A stretch of DNA of 29,093 bases, from positions 1 to 29,093 of the forward strand of contig JALVEU010000186.1 in the NCBI GenBank assembly GCA_027030565.1. Reading direction: 5' to 3'. Below the pieces are notes generated by a model. The model searched no databases and was not told where the DNA came from. It saw only the letters and a list, made by a program, of their open reading frames with translations. Shown here in pieces: positions 7,635 to 14,023 of this stretch (position 1 is its first letter; every line of letters starts with the position of its first letter). A program made the position numbers and the translations under genes. The stretch is from Gammaproteobacteria bacterium. Lineage in GTDB: Bacteria > Pseudomonadota > Gammaproteobacteria > JAJDOJ01.

Positions 7635-9125
7635 ATGGGCGAGCACGATCTGCCGGAGAACCTGTATCGGGCGGCCGAGGTGCGGGAACTGGACCGCACG
7701 GCGATCGAGGCTCTGGACATCCCGGGCTACGTGCTCATGCGGCGTGCCGGTCGCGCCGTGTTCGAGTGGGCTCGTGAGCGGTGGCCGCGGGCCGGGCGTT
7801 GGCTGGTGGTGGCCGGTCCGGGCAACAACGGGGGTGACGGTTATGTGGTGGCACGCCTGGCGCACCAGGCGGGTCTGGACGTGCGCGTCGTGCAGGCGGG
7901 CGACCCCCAGCGTCTGCGGGGTGATGCGGCCCGTGCCCGGTCGGACTATCTCGTGCTGGGCGGTCGTGAGACGGCTTGGGATGGGCAGCGCCTGCCCGAG
8001 GTCGATCTGCTCGTGGATGCCCTTCTGGGCACGGGGCTCGAACGTCCCCTCTCCGGGAGCTTCCTGGCGCTGGTACGCGCGATCAACACGCATCCGGCAC
8101 CTGTGTTGGCCGTGGACATCCCTTCCGGGCTGCATGCCGACACGGGTGCCGTGCTCGGCGACGCCGTGCGGGCGAAGGGGACGCTCAGTTTCATCGGACT
8201 CAAACAAGGTCTGTTCACCGGCCAGGCGCCGGACTATACGGGGCCCGTGCGCTTCGACGACCTGGGTGTCCCGCCAGAGACCTATGATGCTGTGGCTCCG
8301 GGGGCGCGACTCCTGCGTTGGCGGCGCTGCAGAGGTCTGGCCCCCCGCCCCCGCACGGCCCACAAGGGCCACTTCGGCCATGTCTTGGTGGTGGGCGGCG
8401 ATCTCGGCCTGGCCGGAGCGGCCCGCCTGGCCTCCGAGGCGGCCCTGCGTACCGGGGCCGGGCTCGTGAGCCTGGCCACCCGCGAGGCCCATGCGCCGGC
8501 GATTGCGGCGGCGCGGCCCGAGGTGATGGCTCGGGGTGTGGAACGCCCCGAAGGCCTGGACGCCCTGCTGGAACGTGCCACGGTGCTGGCCGTGGGCCCC
8601 GGCTTCGGCCGCGGTCCATGGGGGCGCGCCCTGTTTCGGCGCCTGCTGGAGGTGGACCTCCCCATGGTGCTCGACGCCGATGGGCTCAATCTGCTGGCCG
8701 AGGCACCCCGTGGCCGGTCCGACTGGGTGCTCACGCCGCATCCCGGCGAGGCGGCCCGGCTCCTGGACACCACCAGTGAGGTCGTGCAGCAGGACCGCTT
8801 CGCCGCGGCCGAAGAGCTGGCGCAGCGCTATGGAGGCGTGGTGGTCCTCAAGGGGCCCGGCACCGTGGTCGCGGGCGACGGGACCATTCCCGTGGTCTGT
8901 GCCGGTGGCAACCCTGGTATGGCGAGCGGTGGCATGGGGGACGTACTCACCGGGCTCGTCGCCGGGCTCCTCGCTCAAGGCATGACGCCCAGGGCGGCGG
9001 CGGAGCTTGCGGTGTGCCTCCACGCGGAGGCCGGTGATCGGGCGGCTGCGCGGGGCGGTGAGCGCGGACTGCTGGCCTCCGACCTGCTGGCACGGGTGCG
9101 CCGCCTGGTCAACGCCCATGCCTGA
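7635..9125 (+). CDS. nnr: Bifunctional NAD(P)H-hydrate epimerase / ADP-dependent dehydratase
   Basis: Repairs damaged NADH and NADPH. The N-terminal domain epimerises R- and S-NAD(P)HX and the C-terminal domain dehydrates the S form with ADP. In the 496-residue protein the epimerase half (about 8-215) shows VVAGPGNNGGDGYVVA (58-73), VDALLGTGL (127-135) and AVDIPSGLHADTG. The dehydratase half (about 235-490) shows HKGHFGHVLVVGGD, VLDADGLNLL, LTPHPGEAARLL, VVLKGPGTVV and the ribokinase-like NPGMASGGMGDVLTGLVAG. Both domains look complete. The stop codon overlaps the start of tsaE by 8 bases, so translation is probably coupled. The nnr-tsaE-amidase order is standard in gammaproteobacteria. Confidence 0.97.
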   Translation: MGEHDLPENLYRAAEVRELDRTAIEALDIPGYVLMRRAGRAVFEWARERWPRAGRWLVVAGPGNNGGDGYVVARLAHQAGLDVRVVQAGDPQRLRGDAARARSDYLVLGGRETAWDGQRLPEVDLLVDALLGTGLERPLSGSFLALVRAINTHPAPVLAVDIPSGLHADTGAVLGDAVRAKGTLSFIGLKQGLFTGQAPDYTGPVRFDDLGVPPETYDAVAPGARLLRWRRCRGLAPRPRTAHKGHFGHVLVVGGDLGLAGAARLASEAALRTGAGLVSLATREAHAPAIAAARPEVMARGVERPEGLDALLERATVLAVGPGFGRGPWGRALFRRLLEVDLPMVLDADGLNLLAEAPRGRSDWVLTPHPGEAARLLDTTSEVVQQDRFAAAEELAQRYGGVVVLKGPGTVVAGDGTIPVVCAGGNPGMASGGMGDVLTGLVAGLLAQGMTPRAAAELAVCLHAEAGDRAAARGGERGLLASDLLARVRRLVNAHA

Positions 9126-9594
9126 GGCACGCCGCGTCGCTTGCGGTCTCGCCGACGAACAGGCGACCGCCGCTTTGGGCGCCCGGCTGGCACGGGGCTG
9201 CCCCCCGGGCACCGTGATCTACTTGCGCGGTGATCTGGGGGCCGGCAAGACCACCCTGGCCAGGGGTTTTATCCGGCAGTTGGGTCACACCGGCGCAGTG
9301 CGCAGCCCCACGTTCACCCTGCTGGAGCCCTACGAGGAGCTCCGCCCACCGGTCCTGCATCTGGATCTGTATCGCCTGGCCGAGCCCGAGGAGCTGGAGT
9401 TCCTGGGTCTGCGAGACTACCTCTCCGGTCCGTCGGTGTTGTTGGTCGAGTGGCCCGAGCGCGGCAAAGGGTACCTGCCGAGTTGCGATCTGGAGGTGGA
9501 GCTCAGCGGTTCGGGCCACGGCCGCAGGGCGAAGCTGGCCGCGCGCACGCCCCGCGGCGTGCGTTGTCTGGCGGCCCTGGAGGCGCCGGCGTAA
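9118..9594 (+). CDS. tsaE: tRNA threonylcarbamoyladenosine biosynthesis ATPase TsaE
   Basis: ATPase needed with TsaB and TsaD for turnover in forming t6A37 on ANN-decoding tRNAs. The 158-residue product has the Walker A loop GDLGAGKTT (38-46), the switch-like VRSPTF (61-66), HLDLYRL (81-87) and LLVEWPERG (108-116), all family signatures at the expected spacing. The ATG at 9118 lies inside the last codons of nnr with an 8-base overlap. TsaB and TsaD are not in this window. A 274-base spacer separates it from the next gene, so the amidase probably has its own promoter in addition to read-through. Confidence 0.97.
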   Translation: MPEARRVACGLADEQATAALGARLARGCPPGTVIYLRGDLGAGKTTLARGFIRQLGHTGAVRSPTFTLLEPYEELRPPVLHLDLYRLAEPEELEFLGLRDYLSGPSVLLVEWPERGKGYLPSCDLEVELSGSGHGRRAKLAARTPRGVRCLAALEAPA

Positions 9595-9674
9595 ACCGCG
9601 CGGTTGCGGCCCGCGGACATGGTCCCGGCCTCTTGCACCTCCCAAGTCCTCGGATCCGTTCGCACTTCGAGACA

Positions 9675-9760
9675 GACGGGCAAAAACGCTGCCTATCTTG
9701 CGAAAAAATGGAATATTGTTCCTTGCATTCTTCTCCCGCTCGTCCAAACTATGGATGAGG
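9675..9760 (+). promoter_or_regulatory. AT-rich island with A-tracts upstream of the amidase gene
   Basis: This stretch is clearly poorer in GC than its surroundings. It has an A5 run at 9682-9686 and an A6 run at 9703-9708, with centres about 21 bases (two helical turns) apart, as in intrinsically bent DNA or UP elements. Downstream, TTGCAT at 9723-9728 and AACTAT at 9747-9752 are 18 bases apart and could be a weak promoter. The remaining sequence to 9868 is GC-rich with no supported gene. Confidence 0.4.
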
Positions 9761-9868
9761 GGAAGCACGCATTGCCACGGCGGTCGGCGCGGCGTCCGTG
9801 CGGGCCGGGGTGGGGCTTGGATGGGCTGCAGACAGGGATGGAGCCATACGCGGCCGAGGGAGGGTGAT

Positions 9869-11215
9869 ATGGGGACGATCAAACAGGCACCGACACGCCG
9901 ACGGTTTCTGGGCCATTGTCTGGGGGTCTCCGGACTGCTCATGGGGGGAGGCTGGGTCAGCGCTTCGCAGGCCGGCCGCACCGCCTTGCTGCGTCGGGTG
10001 CGCACCTACCAGAAAGACGGGCACGTACGGGTGGTGCTCGATCTGGACGTTCCGACCAGCCATACCTTGTTCGCCCTTCACGACCCCGAGCGGGTGGTCG
10101 TGGACCTGAAGAACACGCGCGCCGCGGAACGATTGACCACCGCGGGTCTGACCGGCGGGATGCTGCGCAGGCTGCGCTGGGCGCGCAAGGCCGATGGCAC
10201 ACTGCGCGTGGTCTTCGATCTCAGCGAGCGGGTGCGTTCCAAGAGCTTCCCGCTGGCGGCCGACGCCAAACACGGCCCGCGGGTCGTGGTGGATCTCGAG
10301 CGGCACACGCAGCCCGCCGCACAGCCGGTCAAGCAGGTGACGCCGCGCCGCGGGCGTGACGTGATCATCGCCATCGACGCCGGTCATGGCGGCAAGGACC
10401 CGGGCGCCGTGGGACCCCGCGGGACCCGGGAGAAGGACGTCGTCCTGGCCATCGCTAGACGGTTGGAGGCGCTCGTGCGCAAGACGCCGGGGATGCGGCC
10501 GGTGATGATCCGCCGCGGGGACCAATACGTGCCGCTGCGCGAGCGTATCAACCGTGCCCGACGTCACAAGGCCGACCTGTTCATATCGATCCACGCCGAT
10601 GCCGCCCGCGACCGCAAGGCGCGCGGCTCCTCCGTCTACGTCCTCTCCCAGCGGGGCGCCACCAGCGAGCACGCGCGCTGGCTCGCCCGCCGGGAGAACG
10701 ACGCAGACCTCATCGGCGGTCTGAGCCTGGGGGATGTGGACCCCACCGTCGCCCCGGTGTTGCTGGACCTTTCGCTGACGGCCAAGATCGAGGAAAGCTT
10801 TGAACTCGGAGAAGCGGTCCTCGACCGGCTCAAGCGCACCGGGCGTGTGCACAGCCGACGTGTGGAGCAGGCGGGTTTCGTGGTGCTCAAGGCGCCCGAT
10901 ATTCCGGCGATCCTGGTAGAGACGGCCTTCATCTCCAACCCCCAGGAGGAGCATCGGCTGCGGACCCGCGCCTTTCAGCACAAGGTGGCGGAGGCCATCC
11001 TCGGGGGAGTCAAGGCCTATCTCAAGAGCAATCCGCCCCAGGGTACGCTCATGATGGCAGCTGGTTCCGGCGAGCACGTCATCCGTCGCGGCGAGACCCT
11101 CACCCAGATCGCGAACCGTTATGGGACGGACGTGCGTACGCTGCGCGAGCTCAACGCTCTGGAGGGCGACGTCATCCGTCCCGGACAGGTGTTGCGGGTG
11201 CCCCGCGGTTCCTGA
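9869..11215 (+). CDS. Tat-exported N-acetylmuramoyl-L-alanine amidase with LysM domain (AmiB/AmiC type)
   Basis: Zinc enzyme that cleaves the bond between N-acetylmuramate and L-alanine in periplasmic peptidoglycan, used to split the septum at division. In order, the 448-residue protein has a twin-arginine signal (TRRRFLGHCLG, 9-19, before a hydrophobic stretch), an AMIN domain (about 38-145), an Amidase_3 domain (about 164-385) and a C-terminal LysM (about 402-445, HVIRRGETLTQIANRYG). Zinc ligands are His173 (DAGHGGKDPG), Glu188 and His242 (SIHAD); Glu351 (LVETAFISN) is the catalytic acid. The ATG at 9869 follows GGAGGGTGAT closely. It occupies the place of amiB after tsaE, but mutL does not follow. 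Confidence 0.95.
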   Translation: MGTIKQAPTRRRFLGHCLGVSGLLMGGGWVSASQAGRTALLRRVRTYQKDGHVRVVLDLDVPTSHTLFALHDPERVVVDLKNTRAAERLTTAGLTGGMLRRLRWARKADGTLRVVFDLSERVRSKSFPLAADAKHGPRVVVDLERHTQPAAQPVKQVTPRRGRDVIIAIDAGHGGKDPGAVGPRGTREKDVVLAIARRLEALVRKTPGMRPVMIRRGDQYVPLRERINRARRHKADLFISIHADAARDRKARGSSVYVLSQRGATSEHARWLARRENDADLIGGLSLGDVDPTVAPVLLDLSLTAKIEESFELGEAVLDRLKRTGRVHSRRVEQAGFVVLKAPDIPAILVETAFISNPQEEHRLRTRAFQHKVAEAILGGVKAYLKSNPPQGTLMMAAGSGEHVIRRGETLTQIANRYGTDVRTLRELNALEGDVIRPGQVLRVPRGS

Positions 11216-11236
11216 TCGCCGGACCATCGTCTCTTC

Positions 11237-11920
11237 TCAAGCATCCCGTCGCCTGCCCGCCGGCCGGTGTGAGGTGCGTGTCACGGGAAAGCCCGCCGCA
11301 TCCAGCTTCGGGTAGGGCTGGCCCTGGCGGCGCGCCGCGGCGGCCACCCGTGGCCAGGCGAGCTCGAAGAGCAGCCGCTCGCGCTCCGGTGCCGACAATC
11401 GCGGCCGGGCGTACAGCCCAGCTACCAACCGCTGGCGCTGGGCCTCGAAGAGCACCAGCGCCGTGGCCACCGATACGTTCAGCGATTCCACCATGCCCAA
11501 CAGGGGAATGTGCAGCCGCACCTCGGCGGCGGCGAGCAGTTCCTCCGACAGTCCTTCCAGTTCGGCCCCCACGGCGATCACCGTGGGCCCCGTGTAGTCC
11601 ACCTGACGGAAGTCGGTGGCGTCGGGGTCCACGTGGGCCGCGAGGATACGAAACCCCTGCCCGCGCAGATGTTCCAGCGCCTGGGTGGCGTTGGCGTGAC
11701 GGCGCAAGGCAACCCAGCGGCCGACACCTCCGGCGGCCTTCTGGGTGAGTCTCAGGCCACCACGGCCGATGGCGTGGATCACGCCGATGCCCACTGCATC
11801 ACAACTGCGGGCGATGGCTGCCAGATTGTGCGGCTTGTGCACGCCGTCCATGAGCACCGTGAGGTCCGGCTGGCGGCGGTCCACCACCTCACGGATGCGC
11901 CGGAAGCGCTCGGGCGTCAT
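11237..11920 (-). CDS. trmH: tRNA (guanosine(18)-2'-O)-methyltransferase TrmH
   Basis: SPOUT-family enzyme that methylates the ribose of G18 in the D-loop of tRNA using S-adenosylmethionine. The 227-residue product begins MTPERFRRIREVVDRRQPDL, closely like E. coli TrmH (229 residues), which supports the start at 11920 although the frame is open further upstream. Motif 1 is KPHNLAAIARSCDAVG (29-44, with the catalytic-type Arg38), motif 2 is VIAVGAELEGLSEE (114-127) and motif 3, part of the trefoil knot, is IPLLGMVESLNVSVATALVL (138-157). The ATG has no evident ribosome binding site. It is convergent with the amidase gene (21-base gap) and divergent from the coiled-coil gene. Confidence 0.95.
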   Translation of the reverse strand: MTPERFRRIREVVDRRQPDLTVLMDGVHKPHNLAAIARSCDAVGIGVIHAIGRGGLRLTQKAAGGVGRWVALRRHANATQALEHLRGQGFRILAAHVDPDATDFRQVDYTGPTVIAVGAELEGLSEELLAAAEVRLHIPLLGMVESLNVSVATALVLFEAQRQRLVAGLYARPRLSAPERERLLFELAWPRVAAAARRQGQPYPKLDAAGFPVTRTSHRPAGRRRDA

Positions 11921-11949
11921 GGGGCCAGCGGGCGGGGCGGGACCGCCGC

Positions 11950-11957
11950 GGTATACT
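11950..11957. promoter_or_regulatory. Symmetric -10 element between trmH and the coiled-coil gene
   Basis: The sequence GGTATACT reads TATACT on the plus strand (11952-11957) and TATACC on the minus strand (11955 down to 11950), because GTATAC is palindromic. The predicted transcription starts are near 11964 (plus), 35 bases before the coiled-coil ATG, and near 11943 (minus), 23 bases before trmH. Neither direction has a good -35. Confidence 0.45.
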
Positions 11958-11998
11958 CTCCGCCCATGTGTGTAGAGACCCAGTCGGGGAGACCCACC

Positions 11999-12286
11999 AT
12001 GGATCCGATCGAACCGCGTCTGCAAGCCGTAGAGAAACAGCTGGCCGATCTCGAGGCCCGGCTGGCGGAGCTGGAGCACGTCTCCGCCACCGGGGGGGAG
12101 GCCGCCGCCAACGAGGCCCGGGAGGCCCTGCCCGAGATTCGGGAGCGGCTCCGCACCACTCGGGCCAAGTTGGACCGGCTCCGCAGCGAGCAGGCCCAGG
12201 CCTGGGAGCGGGAGGATCTCCTCGCAGGGATCGAGGCCATCCTCGATGAGGTGGGCCGCCGCATCACCCGGATCCTAGGGCTTTGA
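11999..12286 (+). CDS. Small coiled-coil hypothetical protein (95 residues)
   Basis: The ATG at 11999 has GGGGAGA at 11986-11992, six bases upstream, and follows the -10 element at 11952-11957 by a sensible leader length. A further in-frame ATG at 11966 would coincide with the transcription start and is less likely. The soluble 95-residue product is mostly charged heptad-like helix: IEPRLQAVEKQLADLEARLA near 4-23 and PEIRERLRTTRAKLDRLRSE near 46-65, ending in an amphipathic segment LLAGIEAILDEVGRRITRIL. There is no signal peptide or cysteine. I do not recognise the family. Its last 12 bases overlap the 3' end of the converging sohB. Confidence 0.7.
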   Translation: MDPIEPRLQAVEKQLADLEARLAELEHVSATGGEAAANEAREALPEIRERLRTTRAKLDRLRSEQAQAWEREDLLAGIEAILDEVGRRITRILGL

Positions 12287-13285
12287 CCCCGGCAGGAGGC
12301 CAGTGCCGCGCGGCGCCAGCACGCGGGCAAGACGTGCGATCCGCTGGGTCAGGGGCGTGCGTCCGGTGCAGAAATGCACGTGCAGCAGGTCTGCCCCTTC
12401 GCAGGCCGCCAGGAGGTAGTCGTCGCTGGTCTGCAGTGCGTCCACGAGTTTGAGCTCCACCGCATCGGTGGCGAACCAGTGCTCGCCGGTGGCCACCCGC
12501 GCCATGTCCAACGCGGGGCGATGGGTGGCCACGAAGTGCTTGAACAGCGCGTGGGTGCGTTCCACCTGCTCCCGGAAGTGCTTCCGGTCCTCCTCGGTGT
12601 TCTCACCGAACCAGGTGAGTGTTCGCTTGAGCTCCCCGGCCTTGACCAGCTCCACGTCGACCCCGTGCCGGTCGAGCAGCCGGTGGAAGTTGGGCACCTG
12701 CCCCAGCACCCCGATGGACCCCACGATGGCGAACGGAGCGGCGATGATTCGATCGGCTACGCAGGCCATCATGTAGCCGCCACTGGCGGCCACCTTGTCC
12801 ACGGCGACGGTCAGCGTAACGCCGCGTTGGCGGAGCCGGTCCAGCTGCGAGGCCGCCAGCCCGTGTTCGTGCACCAGGCCCCCGGCGTTCTCCAGCCGCA
12901 GCAGCACTTCGTCGCCCTGTTCGGCCAGGGTCAGTATCGCGCTGACCTCTTCGCGCAGGCCGGCCACCGCGGTGGCCCGGATGTCGCCCTTGAAGTCCAG
13001 CACGAAGACGCGCCTGCGTCGGGTCGTCTCCCTGCGGCGTTGCTTGTCGCGCCTGCGCTGTTGGCGCAGCTCGCGGCGCAGCTGGCGTGGGGGCAGAGCG
13101 GCCCGCTGCAGCTGGAGGCGCAGATCGCGATAGTGGTCGTTGAGCCTGCACACCACCAGCCGCCCCCGTGACGGACGCAGGCGTTGGGCAGCGGCACTGC
13201 CCACCAGCAGGATCAGCACCACCACACCGGTGAGGGTGAGCACCTCGGCGAGGAACAGGAGGTATTGCTGCGCCAGCTCGTTCAT
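12275..13285 (-). CDS. sohB: Inner-membrane signal-peptide-peptidase-like protease SohB
   Basis: Member of the S49 family of Ser/Lys proteases, anchored by one N-terminal helix (about 11-30) with the protease domain in the periplasm. The 336-residue product follows E. coli SohB closely: after a basic linker (65-92) come VFVLDFKGDI, HGLAASQLDRLRQRG, VDKVAASGGYMMACVADRI with the nucleophile Ser168, APFAIVGSIGV, and AGELKRTLTWFGENTEED with the general base Lys220. The usual SPGG before the active site is NAGG here (133-136), a departure from most relatives. The ATG at 13285 has a GGTGG run upstream. It lies 39 bases downstream of the DUF4124 gene on the same strand. Confidence 0.95.
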   Translation of the reverse strand: MNELAQQYLLFLAEVLTLTGVVVLILLVGSAAAQRLRPSRGRLVVCRLNDHYRDLRLQLQRAALPPRQLRRELRQQRRRDKQRRRETTRRRRVFVLDFKGDIRATAVAGLREEVSAILTLAEQGDEVLLRLENAGGLVHEHGLAASQLDRLRQRGVTLTVAVDKVAASGGYMMACVADRIIAAPFAIVGSIGVLGQVPNFHRLLDRHGVDVELVKAGELKRTLTWFGENTEEDRKHFREQVERTHALFKHFVATHRPALDMARVATGEHWFATDAVELKLVDALQTSDDYLLAACEGADLLHVHFCTGRTPLTQRIARLARVLAPRGTGLLPGSKP

Positions 13286-13313
13286 GGACCACCCACCTGG
13301 GCAAGGGTGGCCT

Positions 13314-13341
13314 ATGATATCGCTTCAGCGTGCGCTGCCCA
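13314..13341 (-). promoter_or_regulatory. Candidate sohB promoter
   Basis: On the minus strand TATCAT (13319 down to 13314) matches five of six -10 positions. TGGGCA (13341 down to 13336) lies 16 bases upstream and matches four of six -35 positions. The -35 falls within the 3' end of the DUF4124 gene. Transcription near 13307 would leave about 22 bases before the ATG. Confidence 0.4.
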
Positions 13342-13852
13342 GATGGACGCGCTGAACGGTGAACGTGACGGGCTCGGTGACGGCGAGTTCGTTGCCCGCC
13401 GAGTCGAGGATCTTGGCCTGGGCCGTGTGCGTGCCCCGGTCGATGTTCTTCATGGCGAAGATCATCGCGGCCCCACGGGCCATCTCCTGACCATCGAACA
13501 GCAGCACCACCGTATGGCCGGTGCGCAGGGGCTGGTCGGCGTGCAGGGTGATGGTGAAGTCGCCGTTGTTGGCACGTATGGAGGTGTCGTCCTCGGGGGC
13601 CACGATCCGAAAGCCGGGATACGGCGGGATGGGTTTGCTGGGCTGACCCGGGCTTTCCGAGGCGCTTTGTGGCAGGGGGGCACCTCCGATGGCATTGACG
13701 GGCGGCAGCTCCACCGGCTCTGCGGCCTGCCCGACCGGGGGCTGGCTCGTGAACACCACGTTGCCCTCTTCGTCCACGTAGCGATAGATCTGAGCGGCCG
13801 GGAGCGGCGCAGCGAGCGCCAGCAGCAGACATGCGGAGAGCCAGCGAAACAT
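13325..13852 (-). CDS. DUF4124-type periplasmic protein
   Basis: The 175-residue product starts with a signal peptide (MFRWLSACLLLALAAPLPAA, cleavage near residue 20). A DUF4124 segment follows (IYRYVDEEGNVVFTSQPP, 22-39), a common module of unknown function in periplasmic proteins of gammaproteobacteria. A proline-rich linker leads to a C-terminal beta-rich part (about 80-175; FRIVAPEDDTSIRANNGDFT, then strands ending VTEPVTFTVQRV) that looks like an immunoglobulin-like fold. No ribosome binding site precedes the ATG at 13852, and a promoter -10 ends only six bases before it, suggesting a leaderless message. Divergent from leuC and upstream of sohB. Function unknown. Confidence 0.85.
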   Translation of the reverse strand: MFRWLSACLLLALAAPLPAAQIYRYVDEEGNVVFTSQPPVGQAAEPVELPPVNAIGGAPLPQSASESPGQPSKPIPPYPGFRIVAPEDDTSIRANNGDFTITLHADQPLRTGHTVVLLFDGQEMARGAAMIFAMKNIDRGTHTAQAKILDSAGNELAVTEPVTFTVQRVHLGSAR

Positions 13853-13858
13853 GGGCGG

Positions 13859-13887
13859 AGCATAGGCCGGGTCCGGTGGGAACTCAA
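13859..13887 (-). promoter_or_regulatory. Candidate promoter giving a leaderless DUF4124 transcript
   Basis: On the minus strand TTGAGT (13887 down to 13882) and TATGCT (13864 down to 13859) are exactly 17 bases apart, each with four of six consensus matches. The expected transcription start, about seven bases beyond the -10, is at the A of the ATG at 13852. Confidence 0.5.
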
Positions 13888-13966
13888 GCCACCCGGGGTG
13901 AGCCGTCGAAAACCGGAGACGAGCGGCCGTCCTATGGGCGCGGGTTGGTCCGCGGGGCGTGCATGG

Positions 13967-13995
13967 TTGGCGCTGACCGCCAGGGTCGCTACACT
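13967..13995 (+). promoter_or_regulatory. Candidate promoter of the leuCDB operon
   Basis: TTGGCG at 13967-13972 and TACACT at 13990-13995 are 17 bases apart. The start of transcription near 14002 would leave a leader of only about 22 bases before leuC, too short for a leucine-rich leader peptide or attenuator. Confidence 0.55.
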
Positions 13996-14023
13996 GGCGG
14001 GTTTGGTAGGCGAGATCTGGCCG

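Noticed and set aside
9700..9730. Sigma-54 promoter suspected in the AT-rich island
   Set aside because: The GG and GC elements are 13 bases apart and not the required 10.
14002..14023. Possible leucine attenuator before leuC
   Set aside because: The predicted leader is about 22 bases, with no leader peptide or terminator/antiterminator pair.
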